From positions 34,313 to 49,812 of the forward strand of contig DLLG01000004.1 of assembly GCA_002479075.1 (NCBI GenBank): a stretch of DNA of 15,500 nt. The letters are read 5' to 3'. Position 1 is the first letter of the stretch. Every line of letters begins with the position of its first letter. Shown in pieces: positions 1 through 4,566 of the stretch. The position numbers were made by a program, and so were the translations under genes. The notes beneath the pieces are model-generated. The model searched no databases and was not told where the DNA came from. It worked only from the letters and a program-made list of their open reading frames with translations. Origin of the DNA: Clostridiales bacterium UBA7568 (lineage in GTDB: Bacteria > Bacillota > Clostridia > Oscillospirales > CAG-272).

Positions 1-17
1 TTTCAAAGAAAAGTAGG
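1..17. repeat. Partial copy of a dispersed palindromic repeat
   Basis: The first 17 bases end in AAAGAAAAGTAGG, identical to the right arm of the palindrome at 2735-2747. The preceding bases (TTTC) look like the start of the left arm, which would lie outside the window. The repeat directly abuts the stop codon of the leftward gene that ends at 18. A related, imperfect copy lies at 15448-15474. The function is unknown. It could be a REP-like element or part of a larger mobile repeat. Confidence 0.6.
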
Positions 18-713
18 TCAGACCTCGATTGAGATTATTCCGCCGAGATCGACGGGCGGCTTGTCCGAGAGATAATACGTGTCAAAGCCTTTGCTTTTAA
101 TGAAGTCTTCCGCTTTTTCGCCGTCCGGAATGCGCCGCAGATCGCCGAAAAATACGACCGTCCTGCTGACAGTGCCGCACGCGCCGCCGATAAATCCGCC
201 GGAATATCCGGGGAGGCTGATACCGCCAGACCTTACGAAAGCCGTGTCGATGCCGGCTTTTTCCGCCGCGTGAAAGATTCCTCTGTCCGAGGTCAGAATT
301 CCGTCGCCGACGGGGACGCAGGAGCAATGCGCATAGCCCTGGCGCACGTCGAGCGGTTTATATCCGCGCTTTCTGGCAAACTCAAGTATCTCCGGCGCAA
401 CGCTTTTTTCGCGGCAGACGAGCCTGTCGCCGACGGTAAAGCAGTTGAGCGCGGCATCGAAAGGGTAGGTGCTTCCCGCAGCGGCGTTTATAACCGTGCA
501 GGGCAAGCCGAGGGCGCGGAAGAGCTTGTCGCTTTCCTTATAATCTTTATACACGAAGAATTCGTCGCTTACGGACGCGATCAGCGTGTCTGCGTGAGAC
601 GCTATCGGCTTTGGCAGCGACATCAGGGGAGGGAGCGGAACGACGGTGCCGAAATCCGCAAGTCCGGAGAGTATTTTTTTATCCGCTTCGGACGATACAA
701 GAAGAAAATTCAT
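18..713 (-). CDS. DUF6873-like GME-fold protein of unknown function
   Basis: The protein has 231 residues. The start at 713 is chosen because GGGAGG lies 7 bases upstream of that ATG; an in-frame ATG at 737 would add eight residues and lies upstream of this ribosome binding site. The pattern matches what I remember of DUF6873, a Clostridia family assigned to the GME (guanidine-modifying enzyme) fold. The resembling blocks are a GYxHCS block near residues 126-131, an LTSD block near 140-143, a GGFIGGACG block at 172-180 and an FFGDL block at 188-192. Cysteines and His40/Asp42 could be active-site candidates by analogy with GME hydrolases, but no reaction can be assigned. It lies downstream of rpmB in the same direction, separated by a terminator-like hairpin. 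The family call is from memory of conserved blocks, not a search. Confidence 0.7.
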   Translation of the reverse strand: MNFLLVSSEADKKILSGLADFGTVVPLPPLMSLPKPIASHADTLIASVSDEFFVYKDYKESDKLFRALGLPCTVINAAAGSTYPFDAALNCFTVGDRLVCREKSVAPEILEFARKRGYKPLDVRQGYAHCSCVPVGDGILTSDRGIFHAAEKAGIDTAFVRSGGISLPGYSGGFIGGACGTVSRTVVFFGDLRRIPDGEKAEDFIKSKGFDTYYLSDKPPVDLGGIISIEV

Positions 714-734
714 AAGCAAACCTCCCTTTCTACG

Positions 735-760
735 CAAAATCCCCTTCCTTGCGGAAGGGG
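735..760 (-). terminator. Hairpin after rpmB, possible intrinsic terminator
   Basis: CCCCTTCC at 741-748 and GGAAGGGG at 753-760 form a perfect 8 bp stem with a 4-base loop. Reading leftward it is followed by ATTTTGCG, so the U-tract is short (four U). It lies 25 bases after the rpmB stop and just before the ribosome binding site of the next gene. It may be only a partial terminator that lets some transcripts continue. Confidence 0.5.
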
Positions 761-785
761 TCCTGTAAAGCTTTTGTCAGAGGTG

Positions 786-971
786 TTACGCTCTTTCTAC
801 CTTGCCGGAGCGAAGGCAACGAGAGCAAACGGTAACTGTCTTGTGAGTGCCGTTGATATTCGCGCTTACCTTTCTGAGATTGGGCTTCCAAGTTCTGCTT
901 GTCTTGCGGTTGGAGTGGGAAACGTTGTTTCCGAAAACGAGCGCCTTACCGCAACATACACATTTTGCCAT
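786..971 (-). CDS. rpmB: Large-subunit ribosomal protein bL28
   Basis: The protein has 61 residues, normal for bL28 of Gram-positive bacteria. It begins MAKCVCCGK and carries the family block FGNNVSHSNRKT at residues 13-24, followed by WKPNL. Two CxxC pairs, Cys4/Cys7 and Cys49/Cys52, mark the zinc-binding (C+) form. It is a structural component of the 50S subunit. The start is fixed by AGGAGGTG five bases before the ATG. The gene has its own promoter (1058-1086) with an 80-base leader. In organisms that carry both zinc and zinc-free paralogues, the zinc-free form is often Zur-regulated. Only the zinc form is visible here, and no Zur box was recognised. Confidence 0.97.
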   Translation of the reverse strand: MAKCVCCGKALVFGNNVSHSNRKTSRTWKPNLRKVSANINGTHKTVTVCSRCLRSGKVERA

Positions 972-1057
972 ATTTACACCTCCTGTGATTGATTTTTATC
1001 TGCAAAGTGCGACGTAAAAAGCACATCGCACGGTTTAACAGAGATACAGCGTTGTTT

Positions 1058-1086
1058 ATTATATCACGCCTTTTTTGAAAAATCAA
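1058..1086 (-). promoter_or_regulatory. Sigma-A-type promoter of rpmB
   Basis: On the minus strand TTGATT (1081-1086) and TATAAT (1058-1063) are separated by exactly 17 bases. Transcription would begin near 1051, giving a leader of about 80 bases before the rpmB start. The -10 is a perfect consensus and the -35 matches 4 of 6 positions. Confidence 0.8.
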
Positions 1087-1112
1087 TAGTAAATTTTCTT
1101 TTTTTCAAAAAA
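1071..1112. repeat. AT-rich inverted repeat across the rpmB -35 region
   Basis: TTTTTTGAAAAA at 1071-1082 is the exact reverse complement of TTTTTCAAAAAA at 1101-1112, with 18 bases between them. The left arm overlaps the spacer and -35 box of the rpmB promoter. It lies downstream of trmB on the same strand. It might act as an upstream A/T element, an operator, or a weak terminator for trmB. Low complexity makes a chance origin plausible. Confidence 0.4.
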
Positions 1113-1143
1113 GTTTTGAGGAATTTGCGCGGATAATGCGGTT

Positions 1144-1794
1144 TCAACGGATCGGATACGCTTCGAGACGGCAGATCGGCGTCCCTTTTTCGGAGAAAGC
1201 CTTTTCATATTCGGTTTCTGTATCGCATCCGTAATACTCGCTTGCGTGCAGGTCGCGCGTGACTTTTTCCGTCCTGTAACCTGCCGCTTCGAATTCCGGC
1301 AGGGAATATTCGAAGAGATCTGCGTTGTCTGTCTTGAACGCTATACAGCCACCCTCGGATAGTAGCGGACGGAAGAGGGAAAGGAACGTGCGGCAGGTGA
1401 GACGCCGCTTTGCGTTGCGCTTTTTGGGCCAGGGGTCGCAGAAGTTGATATGAATTCTTTCAAAGCTGCCGGCGGGGAAGATACGGTCGAGACGCGAAGC
1501 GTTTGTGTTGAGAAAAACAACGTTTTTATATTTTTCCTTCGGCGTGCGTTCTGCCGCCTGAACGATAACATCCGTTATCAGCTCGACTGCGATATATGCC
1601 GTGTCCGGATGAGAAATCGCCTCTCCTCGGACAAAACCTCCCTTTCCGCAACCGATTTCAAGACGGAATTTTGAATAGTCCGGGAAAAGCTCGCCCGGGA
1701 GGAGTCTGGGCGGATCGGAGGAGAATTCGTCTGTTATTATATTGTCGCAGGCGAGCAGGCGCTCGTCGCGGTGTTTAAGTTTTCTTGCTCTCAT
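1144..1794 (-). CDS. trmB: tRNA (guanine-N7-)-methyltransferase TrmB
   Basis: The protein has 216 residues, typical of TrmB. It transfers a methyl group from S-adenosylmethionine to N7 of G46 in the variable loop of tRNA. The SAM-binding motif EIGCGKGGF lies at residues 46-54. The family signature NFCDPWPKKRNAKRRL lies at about 117-132, with Asp120 the expected catalytic residue. The C-terminal TETEYE block (192-197) matches the conserved TxYE substrate-binding motif. The start is supported by GAGGA seven bases upstream and by the promoter at 1825-1853. No clear GC-rich terminator follows, so some read-through towards rpmB is possible. DUF378 is transcribed divergently from the other side of the promoter region. 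Confidence 0.96.
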   Translation of the reverse strand: MRARKLKHRDERLLACDNIITDEFSSDPPRLLPGELFPDYSKFRLEIGCGKGGFVRGEAISHPDTAYIAVELITDVIVQAAERTPKEKYKNVVFLNTNASRLDRIFPAGSFERIHINFCDPWPKKRNAKRRLTCRTFLSLFRPLLSEGGCIAFKTDNADLFEYSLPEFEAAGYRTEKVTRDLHASEYYGCDTETEYEKAFSEKGTPICRLEAYPIR

Positions 1795-1824
1795 ATTAAG
1801 TCCTCAAATCAGATTTTCCTTTAT

Positions 1825-1853
1825 ATTTTAACCTTTTGCGACGGTAATTGCAA
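1825..1853 (-). promoter_or_regulatory. Promoter of trmB
   Basis: On the minus strand TTGCAA (1848-1853) and TAAAAT (1825-1830) are 17 bases apart. The predicted start near 1818 gives a leader of about 24 bases. TTGCAA is palindromic and could also be read from the other strand, but no well-spaced -10 was found in the DUF378 direction. Confidence 0.65.
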
Positions 1854-1936
1854 TAACAAAATGAAAAATAATGTATAAGTCGGGCGAAAAGGGGGAGAAT
1901 ACGAAATGTCAAACAAAAAACAAGGAGTTGATTTTT

Positions 1937-2164
1937 ATGATAATTGACAGAATCGCACTTATTATCTCGATCATCGGCGGACTTAACTGGGGCAGTATCG
2001 GGCTTTTCCGTTTTGACATTGTTGCGTGGATCTTCGGCGGACAGGACGCAGCGGCGGCAAGAGTTGTTTATACACTTGTTGCTCTTGCAAGCATCTGGTG
2101 CATTTCGCTCCTTTTCCGTCCGAGAGAAGAGACGGACACGGTCGCAGAGCATACGACAAGATAA
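1937..2164 (+). CDS. DUF378 family small membrane protein
   Basis: The protein has 75 residues. The ATG at 1937 is chosen because AAGGAG lies nine bases upstream; the in-frame ATG at 1871 would add a polar 22-residue extension before the membrane segment. Two hydrophobic helices are visible, at about residues 6-25 and 41-60. The first contains the family hallmark GGLNWGSIGLF (14-24). A charged tail faces one side of the membrane. These features match the DUF378 family (YuzA-like in Bacillus), which has no established function. The gene stands alone between the divergent trmB and a good terminator at 2181-2215. No convincing promoter was found upstream. Confidence 0.88.
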   Translation: MIIDRIALIISIIGGLNWGSIGLFRFDIVAWIFGGQDAAAARVVYTLVALASIWCISLLFRPREETDTVAEHTTR

Positions 2165-2180
2165 CCGCTTCAAAACAGAA

Positions 2181-2215
2181 ATATGCCTTCGCGAGAGGGC
2201 ATATTTTTGTTTTTC
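2181..2215 (+). terminator. Intrinsic terminator of the DUF378 gene
   Basis: ATATGCC at 2181-2187 pairs with GGCATAT at 2198-2204 around a 10-base loop. The run TTTTTGTTTTT follows directly. It lies 17 bases after the DUF378 stop codon. Confidence 0.8.
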
Positions 2216-2344
2216 GTGGCATAAAATTGGGTGAAGAGAGAAGATGTGCGCCTGCGGCGCTGAACGATTATGTTTCGCGCAGGGGTTTTTGTTCCCGCGG
2301 GGACGGGAGAAGGCAAGAGTTTTTGCTTCATCAAGGGAGCGCAA
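2216..2344. other. Gene-free spacer with small palindromes
   Basis: No coding region with a ribosome binding site is seen. The stretch contains a small hairpin, GCGCC-TGC-GGCGC (2248-2260), and GC-rich partly self-complementary runs near 2292-2308 (CCCGCGGGGACGGG). It precedes the repeat element at 2345-2658 and may itself be repeat-derived. Confidence 0.4.
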
Positions 2345-2658
2345 CAATGTAGGGGACGGGTTGCCCGTCCCGCCTTGATGTCTTTTGCGATTTACAAGTC
2401 AAGTAGGCGTCGCCGAGAAGAGAGTGGGTGGCATTTTCGCAAGAAAATGACGGAAGGAGTGCGTTGGGTATACTCCTTCCACCGCGTTGCGGTCCCCCTT
2501 CCTCAAAGAGGAAGGCTGAAAAGGAACGCACAAACCAATAATTGAAGTTTTTTGCCTGAACATCGATGAAGACGGGATGACGGGACGGGATTTGCTGGTT
2601 TGCGCAAGCAAGCCAAGCAGGCCTCGCCGAGAGGGGCAAAGACCCGTCCCCTACGTTG
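2345..2658. mobile_element. Candidate MITE-like element, 314 bp with inverted termini
   Basis: CAATGTAGGGGACGGGT at 2345-2361 is matched in inverted orientation by ACCCGTCCCCTACGTTG at 2642-2658, 16 of 17 bases identical. No transposase is encoded inside. The interior is rich in secondary structure: an 8 bp hairpin at 2353-2371, three consecutive hairpins at 2452-2515, and a direct repeat AAGYAGGCSTCGCCGAGA at 2401-2418 and 2615-2632 (16 of 18 identical). Clear target-site duplications are not visible. It could be a non-autonomous transposable element or a mosaic of smaller REP-like repeats. The mobile interpretation is inference. Only the repeats are directly seen. Confidence 0.45.
2452..2515. 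repeat. Three consecutive perfect hairpins
   Basis: Three perfect stems follow one another almost without spacing. GGAAGGAGT (2452-2460) pairs with ACTCCTTCC (2472-2480) around an 11-base loop. ACCGC-GTT-GCGGT occupies 2481-2493. CCTTCCTC (2497-2504) pairs with GAGGAAGG (2508-2515) around AAA. I recall similar modules, a short GC-rich stem next to a CCCCCTTCCTC...GAGGAAGG stem, as intergenic repeats in gut Clostridia, but could not check this. No T-tract follows, so these are not a standard terminator. Confidence 0.55.
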
Positions 2659-2721
2659 CAATGCCCATTTGCGCAGGCAATGAAATATCTGAATAAACCA
2701 ATAATTGAAGTTTCTTTTGCC
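2532..2721. repeat. Pair of 19 bp direct repeats
   Basis: AAACCAATAATTGAAGTTT occurs at 2532-2550 and again, identically, at 2695-2713. Each copy is soon followed by TTTGCCT (2551-2557 and 2715-2721, with a two-base offset). The copies are 163 bp apart. The second leads directly into the palindrome at 2720-2747, so the first may be the head of a decayed copy of the same composite repeat. Confidence 0.65.
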
Positions 2722-2747
2722 TACTTTTCTTTCCAAAGAAAAGTAGG
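2720..2747. repeat. Perfect 13+13 bp palindromic repeat
   Basis: CCTACTTTTCTTT (2720-2732) and AAAGAAAAGTAGG (2735-2747) are perfect inverted copies around CC. The same right arm appears at the left edge of the window (5-17), and a diverged copy lies at 15448-15474. It ends 15 bases before the start codon of the next gene, immediately ahead of its ribosome binding site, so the hairpin would be part of that gene's leader if transcription comes from upstream. Confidence 0.75.
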
Positions 2748-2762
2748 GCGTAGGGGGGATAT

Positions 2763-3284
2763 ATGAAGACTGTATCACAGGAAATAAAGCGAAATATCAG
2801 AAAAGAGCTGGCGTGCGTGAACGTAACTATGACGCTTATAATTATGGCTGTTGCGCTGGCGCTGGGGATACTTTTTGCCACAAACGGGACGGACAGCGAG
2901 GGCTGGGAGGAGATATGCACGCCCGTCTGGGCTCTGCCGACCGTAGTTTTTATAATGTTTTTTGCGACGGCACTCTGCCTTTTGTCATTTTCGCTTTCGC
3001 TTACCTTCTTCTCGCCCCTGCATCCCTGCGGCAAGTCGCTGAAGACAGCCTGCGTGCTGTACGGCTGTGTCTACGCATTGACTTACATATGGATTCCGCT
3101 GAATTGCAAGGCGACGGCATTTTTTGCATCGGCGCTTGTCTGCTGCGTTTGCCTTGTGTTGCTTTCCGTGCTTTATCCGATTGTCAGGCGGGTCGGAAAG
3201 CTGCCGGCGATATGCGTTCTCCTTTTTTCGCTATGGCAAGGGTATCTTCTCATTTTTTCATTTGCGCTTTCCGTTATAAATTGA
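2763..3284 (+). CDS. Multi-pass membrane protein, possibly TspO/MBR-like
   Basis: The protein has 173 residues. Five hydrophobic segments are seen at about residues 20-40, 55-84, 93-113, 116-138 and 145-170, after a short basic N-terminus. This length and five-helix layout match the TspO/MBR (tryptophan-rich sensory protein) family. So do several sparse landmarks: TPVWALP near 53-59, IWIPL near 109-113, a basic RRVGKL turn at 142-147 and LW at 157-158 in the last helix. The usual tryptophan richness is weak, so the family call is tentative, and a lineage-specific membrane protein of unknown role is the alternative. The start is preceded by a run of G (AGGGGGG). No terminator separates it from the following gene, which has its own promoter. 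Confidence 0.5.
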   Translation: MKTVSQEIKRNIRKELACVNVTMTLIIMAVALALGILFATNGTDSEGWEEICTPVWALPTVVFIMFFATALCLLSFSLSLTFFSPLHPCGKSLKTACVLYGCVYALTYIWIPLNCKATAFFASALVCCVCLVLLSVLYPIVRRVGKLPAICVLLFSLWQGYLLIFSFALSVIN

Positions 3285-3294
3285 AAGTTTGATA

Positions 3295-3323
3295 TTGACA
3301 ATTAAAATCCTTTTTGTTATTAT
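3295..3323 (+). promoter_or_regulatory. Promoter of the HPr-like gene
   Basis: A consensus TTGACA (3295-3300) is followed after 17 bases by TATTAT (3318-3323). Transcription would begin near 3330, giving a leader of about 34 bases with AAGGAG at 3351-3356, seven bases before the ATG. Confidence 0.85.
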
Positions 3324-3363
3324 ATATTATGTATAAGACATAGAAGTCGAAAGGAGATTACAA

Positions 3364-3594
3364 ATGAAAACAGTTAAAATTCGTCTTTCTTCAATAGAGG
3401 CGGTCAGAGATTTTGTTGAAATAGTCCGCAAGTATGACGCAGAGGTTGACCTTTCAAGCGGAAGATACGTTGTTGACGCAAAGTCGATAATGGGCATTTT
3501 CAGCCTTGACCTTCTCAACCCCATCACACTCACCGCTTACGGCGACGATTGCGATAAGCTCTTCGATGAGCTCAAGGATTACATTGTTGAATAA
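3364..3594 (+). CDS. HPr-family protein lacking the phospho-accepting histidine
   Basis: The protein has 76 residues, slightly shorter than classical HPr (about 85-88). The region KYDAEVDL (23-30) and the block KSIMGIFSLDL (40-50) align well with HPr around its regulatory serine. Ser41 corresponds to Ser46, the target of HPr kinase in Firmicutes. The canonical GIHARPA block is missing: Ser10 stands where His15 should be and Glu12 where Arg17 should be. It therefore cannot carry phosphate from Enzyme I in the normal way. By analogy with Crh of Bacillus, it may be a regulatory partner of CcpA, or it may have another role. It is a single-gene unit with a strong promoter and a strong terminator shared with the convergent trxB. 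Confidence 0.85.
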   Translation: MKTVKIRLSSIEAVRDFVEIVRKYDAEVDLSSGRYVVDAKSIMGIFSLDLLNPITLTAYGDDCDKLFDELKDYIVE

Positions 3595-3603
3595 TCAAAA
3601 ATC

Positions 3604-3646
3604 AAAAACAATTCCGCCGCGGATTTCCGCGGCGGAATTGTTTTTT
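3604..3646. terminator. Bidirectional intrinsic terminator
   Basis: A perfect 19 bp stem (3604-3622 with 3627-3645, GC-rich core CCGCCGCGG) closes on an ATTT loop. A T-run follows on the plus strand and a matching A-run precedes it, so it works in both directions. It lies nine bases after the stop of the HPr-like gene and eleven bases beyond the end of the convergent trxB. Confidence 0.92.
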
Positions 3647-3656
3647 AGGAGATTAT

Positions 3657-4562
3657 TTAGGATAAATCTATGAAATTGCAAGCGGCAAGGGCGGCAACAG
3701 AGCCGTCGGCACACGCCGTTGTAATTTGTCTTATATTTTTTCTGCGGCAGTCCCCAGCGACGAAAATTCCGGGGGTTTTTGTCTTGCAGTCCTCGCCGGA
3801 ATCGAAATAGCCGCGATCGTCAAGCCCGCAGACGGAGGCGAATATCTCATTGGACGGGATAAGCCCTATCGCAACGAACACGCCGTCAACATAAAGCTCG
3901 GTTTCTTTTCCGCTCTCGTCCGCTATTACAACGGCTGAAAGTTTTTCTTTCCCCTCAAAGCGGCGGACGGTTGAGCTTGTGATATATTCGACGTTATCCT
4001 TTCCGCGGAGCACGTCAAGCAGTCGCTTTTCGCCTGTGAAGTACGGCAGGTTCTGAACGAGAGTGACTTTTTTGCATTTTTCGGATAGGAGGACAGCTTC
4101 CTGAAGGGCGCTGTTTCCTCCGCCGATGACGGCAACCTCCTTGCCGGAATAGAAGTCTCCGTCGCAGACGGCACAAAACGATATGCCCTCGCCGATGAAT
4201 TTCTCTTCGCCTTCGGCTCCGGTCATTCTGTGTTTTACACCTGCGGCGATGATGACGGCTTTGCCTTCGTAGCTTCCGCTCGTCGTTATGACTTTTTTCG
4301 TCCCGCCGAGGTCTTCTATACCGATAACCTCCTCCGGCTCTATGTCAGCGCCGTGCGAGAGAACCTGATCTATAAGCTGCTCTGCAAGTTCGTTGCCGCT
4401 TATCTGCGGGGTGCCGGGGAAGTTTTCAATCTTCGGAGAATATGTCATCTGACCGCCGAAATTTGATTTTTCGAGTATGAGCGCGGTTTTTCCCGCTCTG
4501 AGAGCGTAGAGCGCGGCGGTAAGCCCCGCCGGCCCTGCGCCGATTATTATAATATCGTGCAT
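3657..4562 (-). CDS. trxB: Thioredoxin-disulfide reductase-like flavoprotein
   Basis: The protein has 301 residues, typical of low-molecular-weight thioredoxin reductase. The FAD-binding GAGPAG motif is at 8-13. The redox-active CAVC is at Cys130-Cys133, and the second dinucleotide-binding motif GGGNSA is at 147-152. The C-terminal FAD motif GDCR is near 280-283. After the second Rossmann motif, where NADPH enzymes have HRRxxxR, this protein has VQNLPYFTGEKR, so the usual 2'-phosphate-binding arginines are absent. The electron donor may be NADH or another carrier. Its start lies four bases beyond the nrdD stop, so it is almost certainly co-transcribed and perhaps translationally coupled. This points to a role in recycling the thiol reductant of NrdD. 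It may also reduce a general thioredoxin encoded elsewhere. Confidence 0.93.
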   Translation of the reverse strand: MHDIIIIGAGPAGLTAALYALRAGKTALILEKSNFGGQMTYSPKIENFPGTPQISGNELAEQLIDQVLSHGADIEPEEVIGIEDLGGTKKVITTSGSYEGKAVIIAAGVKHRMTGAEGEEKFIGEGISFCAVCDGDFYSGKEVAVIGGGNSALQEAVLLSEKCKKVTLVQNLPYFTGEKRLLDVLRGKDNVEYITSSTVRRFEGKEKLSAVVIADESGKETELYVDGVFVAIGLIPSNEIFASVCGLDDRGYFDSGEDCKTKTPGIFVAGDCRRKNIRQITTACADGSVAALAACNFIDLS

Positions 4563-4566
4563 TTTA

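Noticed and set aside
1848..1879. Divergent promoter for DUF378 using TTGCAA 1848-1853 and TATAAG 1874-1879
   Set aside because: The 20-base spacer is too long for a normal sigma-A promoter, and no better pair was found.
2165..2344. Riboswitch or large structured RNA
   Set aside because: Only small local hairpins are seen, and no known riboswitch core could be recognised by eye.
1796..2347. 183-codon open frame on the minus strand across the DUF378 gene
   Set aside because: It is antisense to DUF378, crosses its terminator, has no ribosome binding site and its composition is basic and low-complexity. It is a shadow frame.
2345..2747. CRISPR array
   Set aside because: The repeats are few, irregularly spaced and of different kinds, and no cas genes are present.
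2270..2778. Several open frames of 70-102 codons in the repeat region on both strands
   Set aside because: They run through hairpins and repeats, lack ribosome binding sites and resemble no protein family. The stretch is better explained as repeat DNA.
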